Source: JBARDN01 sp050736695 (GTDB lineage Bacteria; Desulfobacterota; Binatia; Binatales; Binataceae). From it: a stretch of 64,000 bases of DNA. This document shows positions 60,638 to 64,000 of the stretch, piece after piece (position 1 is the first letter of the stretch; each line of letters begins with the position of its first letter). The notes under the pieces are model-generated. The model made no database searches. It had not been told where the DNA came from and saw only the letters and a list, made by a program, of their open reading frames with translations. Location: the NCBI GenBank assembly GCA_050736695.1, contig JBOHWH010000116.1:19435-83434 (forward strand), in the 5' to 3' direction. The position numbers and the translations under genes were made by a program.

Positions 60638-62687
60638 TTGTCTCAAACCACACCGACCAAGGTCGCGATTCTAGGCGGCGGGATGGCATCGATTGCCGCG
60701 GCGTTCGAGCTCAGTCGGCCGGAATTAGACGAGCGCTACGACGTTACCCTTTACCAGCGCGGATGGAGGCTCGGCGGCAAAGGAGCGAGCGGACGCAACC
60801 ACGCGGTCGCCGATCGAATCGAAGAGCACGGCCTTCACGTCTGGTTCGGGTTCTATGACAACGCCTTCAGGCTAATGCGCGACTGCTATGAGGAATTGGG
60901 CAGACCGTCAGGAAAGCCGCTCGCAACATTCGGGGAGGCATTCAAGCCGGCTCCAAACATCGTTCTCTATGAGAATGTCGGAGGCTCAACGCGGCCTTGG
61001 ATCGCGTGGGAGTTCAGCCCGCCGGCCAACGATCTGACGCCCGGTGAACCGGTTTCTCTGCCGCGCTTTTGGGAGGTGGCGCGGCAAACGCTCGACTGGC
61101 TGTACTACTGGTGGCACTACATCTGCGAACGTAGAAACGACGCCATTAGAGATTTCGAACGGGCAGTCTCGCTTGCTCGGAAGAATTCGCAAGTCGCACA
61201 TCCGCCACCCGAGGACAAAAACCGGCTCATGCGCTATATCGACCACTTCGAATTCTGGCTGAAAAGCAACCGTAACGCCGTCATCGAGGGGACTAGGCGG
61301 GTGATTCACGGCGCGGCGGCGGATGTTCGGTTGTTTTGGACGTTCGCCAATACAGCGTTTAGTACGATCCGTGGAATAGTTTTCGACCGGCTCTTGTCCT
61401 CCGGGTTCGATCGAATAAATGACGAAGAACTGAGCGATTGGCTGCACCGACACGGGGCCAGCGAAGAAACGCTCAAGGGACCATTGGTCACCGCATGGTA
61501 CGATATGGCGTTCGCATATCTGAACGGCGACGCCAAGTGCCGGAACATGGCGGCGGGGACTGCGCTTATTTGTATGTTGAGGCTCCTCTTCACGTATAAG
61601 GGGGCGTTTGCGTACAAGATGCAGGCGGGGATGGGCGACACGGTTTTCGCGCCATTTTACGAAGTCCTTAAAACACGCGGCGTTAAGTTCAAATTCTTCC
61701 GTTGCGTGACGGATCTGATTCCGTCTGGGGCGATGGATTCGATAGAACGTATCGAAGTCGTGCCTCAGGCGGACTTGAAAACAAAGAACTATGAGCCTCT
61801 ACGTGACGTAAAGGGTTTGCCGTGCTGGCCTTCGGAACCCTTGTGGGATCAGTTGCGTCTGCCGAACTCTTTTTTACGGGCTTCCACAAAAGAAACCAAT
61901 TTTGAATGGAATGAGAATCCGCTGGAAAGAAAAGCGTTGACCCTTAGAAGCGGTAAAGACTTTTGACGTGGTGGTTCTCGGAATTCCTGTCGAAGCATTG
62001 AAAAGAATCTGCAAGAAGCTTTCTGAGTGCGATCCGATCTTCGACCGCATGCTCAACAACGCTGCAACGACGATGACCCAGGCCTTCCAGGTATGGATGA
62101 GCACCGATCTGTCTCAATTGGGCGCCGATAAACTTCGGGATTGTACGGCGACCGGGTTCGTTGAGCCATTCGATACTTATGCCGACATGAGTCATTTGAT
62201 CGGCAAGGAAAATTGGGTCAATTCGGTAGGAAGCGTTGGTTACTTTTGCAACGTCCTGAAGGACTGCGAGTCCGATACTCAGACCAAAGCCAACGACCGC
62301 GTCAAGCAGAACGCCGTCACCTTTCTCCGCGACCAAGTGCAGCATCTCTGGTCTGGTGCTCGTCCTAAGGGCACGTTCGATTGGAGTCTGCTAATTGATA
62401 GCTCGGCCAGGAAAGACGACAAACGATTCGAGAGCCAATGGTGGATAGCTAACTTTCAGCCGAGTGAACGTTACACCTTGACCCCGGCAGGCAATGTCGC
62501 GAATCGCCTGCAAACCAATCAGACGAGGTTCAAGAACCTGTTCCTGGCCGGCGATTGGATCAGGACGGGCCTCGATGCTGGATGCATTGAGGCGGCGGCG
62601 CTCGCAGGCAGGCAGGCTGCGCGGGCGATCAAGGGGACTGACGAGCAGTTCCCCAACGAATCGACAGACTGGCTGAAGGAATTCTGA
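60638..62687 (+). pseudogene. FAD-dependent oxidoreductase (phytoene-desaturase-like), frameshifted
   Basis: A flavoprotein of about 680 residues in two frames. The first part (TTG 60638 behind AAGGGGGG) has the Rossmann motif VAILGGGMASIAAAFEL and GWRLGGKGASGRN, then HGLHVWFGFYDNAFRL. It ends at a TGA just after GKDF at about 61966. Removing one T from the TTTT run at 61962-61965 restores GKDFDVVVLGIPVEAL, and the second part runs to 62687 with the C-terminal FAD motif NLFLAGDWIRTGLDAGCIEAA. The cause may be sequence error, a recent mutation or frameshifting. An acetoacetate-decarboxylase-like gene follows immediately. Confidence 0.8.
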
Positions 62688-63632
62688 GTGGCCTGGCGAA
62701 TGCCGGTAAAACCCTTACCGCTCTATGTTGAATATGGCGGCCTTGCGACGACCCCGCAGCCGGACTTAATCGACGATTGTGTCTTGTATGGATTCTTCCC
62801 GCGCGCCGACTGCCAGAAGCTCGCGAGTCTATGCAAAAGGGTCTTCGCCGCGCCATCGGGCGGCGCGGTCAACTGTGTTCCGCTGTCGGACCGCGTGATG
62901 CTCACCTTCGGACGGGCAGCGAAGGTTCGACCGAAGCTGAAACCCTACGCGCAGATGGGCTATGGCGCCGAGAAACAGGTTGCCTTCTGGATTCCAGTCC
63001 GAGTCTCGACAAAAGGGAGCGCCAAGCAGTTTCCGAGCTTGGCGTGGTTCGTTCCATATATGTGGGTGGATAATCCCCTATCGTTATGTGGGGGCCGGGA
63101 AATTTTCGGCTGGGCAAAGAATTGGGGTTCGATGACCTTGGCAGACGAAAGCCCGAAGCGCGATTTCACGCTTCACGCATATGGCGGAAATTATAACCCC
63201 GGTTCGGCGTCTGGATATTTTCCGCTTATAGCTGTTACGCCACTCTCCGTGTCCACCTCGAAACCCGCGAATAGCCGCGTCGACGCTGTTCTTGAGTGGC
63301 TATTAAAGGAAGCGCAGAAGGGAATCGAGGAAGAATTTCAAACTCTATTCAAGTGGTTTGCGAAGAGCACGGCGCCGATCGTCTTTCTCAAGCAATTCCG
63401 ATCGGTCTCCAATGGATTGGTTGCTTCCGTTCAGGAAATCGCCGGTACCACGACCGATGTAAGACGTATGAAGTCCCTGCAACCGATACTGACTAGGCAC
63501 CAATTGGCTGTTCAGCCTTCGAACAGTCATCCGATAATCCCTGAACTAGGCATTACCAACCAAAAGCTCTGGCCGGGATTCGAGATCAAGATGGACTTCA
63601 CTCTCCAAAACGGAACCAGGCTCTGGCCGTAA
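62688..63632 (+). CDS. acetoacetate-decarboxylase-like protein
   Basis: A 314-residue protein resembling the acetoacetate decarboxylase family: WFVPYMWVDNPLSLCGGREI then FGWAKNWGSM matches the region where ADC-type proteins have the GRE and GxPKK signatures. A Lys for Schiff-base formation is not obvious to me. The GTG start directly follows the oxidoreductase stop, with AAGGA upstream, so they are one transcript. Codon use appears less GC-biased than in the rest of the window. Confidence 0.7.
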   Translation: MAWRMPVKPLPLYVEYGGLATTPQPDLIDDCVLYGFFPRADCQKLASLCKRVFAAPSGGAVNCVPLSDRVMLTFGRAAKVRPKLKPYAQMGYGAEKQVAFWIPVRVSTKGSAKQFPSLAWFVPYMWVDNPLSLCGGREIFGWAKNWGSMTLADESPKRDFTLHAYGGNYNPGSASGYFPLIAVTPLSVSTSKPANSRVDAVLEWLLKEAQKGIEEEFQTLFKWFAKSTAPIVFLKQFRSVSNGLVASVQEIAGTTTDVRRMKSLQPILTRHQLAVQPSNSHPIIPELGITNQKLWPGFEIKMDFTLQNGTRLWP

Positions 63633-63662
63633 ATGCCGATCCGCGCATCCTCGCGCTCCTGG

Positions 63663-64000
63663 CTACCCGCAACGGCCTTTACCCTCTTCGATACCGGCGC
63701 CATCCGCGCCGGCCGCGGGGCTATCAAGGTTCCAGCGAAGAAATGCCGACTCACTTTCAAATTGCGCGGCAAGGATCGATTCGTCGTACGGCATCTTCAT
63801 CTCGTGCGCCAAAGTGCGCCCGCGCGCCCATAGCTTACGCGCGCGCTTCCCGTCCCTTTCCAGCGACGCCATCACCCCCGTCCATAACAGGGTGCGCGGG
63901 CGAGCAATAGGAAATGACCGTGAAAATCTTCGCAGCAGCCGAAGCGCATTCATAAGCTGCCGCCGGCAGTCCTCCGAAGGCTCCGCGAGCCATCTTGAGA
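63663..64000 (-). CDS. C-terminal part of a TPR/cyclase-type regulatory protein (cut by window edge)
   Basis: The minus-strand frame is open from the right edge to a TAG at 63663. It encodes SRWLAEPSEDCRRQL, LRRFSRSFPIARPRTLLWTG and AHEMKMPYDESILAAQF, the helical C-terminus seen in large ATPase/cyclase or kinase TPR regulators. Nothing upstream is visible, so it is not certain whether the gene is intact. Confidence 0.65.
   Translation of the reverse strand, partial: SRWLAEPSEDCRRQLMNALRLLRRFSRSFPIARPRTLLWTGVMASLERDGKRARKLWARGRTLAHEMKMPYDESILAAQFESESAFLRWNLDSPAAGADGAGIEEGKGRCG

Noticed and set aside
1..64000. tRNA or rRNA genes, including a tRNA-Sec
   Set aside because: No cloverleaf-like or rRNA-like sequence was recognised by eye; a dedicated tRNA search would be needed to exclude it formally.

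Overview
The window is GC-rich, gene-dense bacterial chromosome with no rRNA or tRNA gene that I can see. Signal peptides with outer-membrane and periplasmic style proteins, many short-chain dehydrogenases, an acyl-CoA dehydrogenase, CoA-transferase, DUF1329, zinc-ribbon class III cyclase/ATPases, SBBP-repeat proteins and a REP/RAYT system suggest a metabolically versatile, uncultivated soil-type Gram-negative lineage. Candidatus Binatota (Desulfobacterota_B) is my best guess; this is inference, not demonstrated.

Layout. 1-3.9 kb (minus): ATP-dependent DNA ligase (cut by the edge), 4-hydroxybenzoate hydroxylase, an alpha/beta hydrolase and a glycosyltransferase-methyltransferase fusion. 4.0-7.7 kb (plus): D-Ala-D-Ala carboxypeptidase, Nudix hydrolase, and a beta-lactamase-fold serine hydrolase carrying Gly-Tyr repeats. 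7.7-15.9 kb (minus): a tightly packed run of cyclase/ATPase, N-acyl-D-amino-acid deacylase, D-amino-acid dehydrogenase-like flavoprotein, TusA-like protein, methyltransferase, SnoaL-like protein and DsbA-like protein; the deacylase and flavoprotein look like a D-amino-acid salvage pair. 16-28 kb: SDRs, methyltransferase, a RAYT transposase between two REPIN copies, an unusual SDR, a phosphodiesterase with circularly permuted motif order, bactofilin, CoA-transferase, an HTH protein with a candidate operator, and an aminotransferase. 28-36.8 kb (minus): a MoxR/DUF58/VWA membrane operon with a secreted PNPOx-like protein and a DUF983 protein downstream. 36.9-48.7 kb: beta-hydroxyacid dehydrogenase, endonuclease III, M20 peptidase, FIST protein, acyl-CoA dehydrogenase, MBL hydrolase, DUF1329 protein with a CxxCH motif, nitroreductase, AI-2E-type permease and TrpF.

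48.9-54 kb mixes decayed genes (ATPase with a stop, cyclase remnants) with the most striking locus: two adjacent minus-strand genes, a GrdB/PrdB-family protein (52991-53779) and a rhodanese (52570-52983). Each is interrupted by one in-frame TGA exactly where the family has its redox-active Cys or Sec, and each TGA is followed at the right distance by a compact hairpin like a bacterial SECIS. I read them as a two-gene selenoprotein operon.

54-60.4 kb holds secreted proteins: a His/Trp-repeat protein, a Cys-rich BON-like protein and a 1104-residue SBBP-repeat protein containing an in-frame palindromic REP-like insertion. 60.6-63.6 kb, which looks less GC-rich, has a frameshifted FAD oxidoreductase and an acetoacetate-decarboxylase-like gene. 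The right edge cuts a TPR/cyclase-type protein. Several convergent gene pairs end within 0-13 bases of each other, and only one clear intrinsic terminator is visible.
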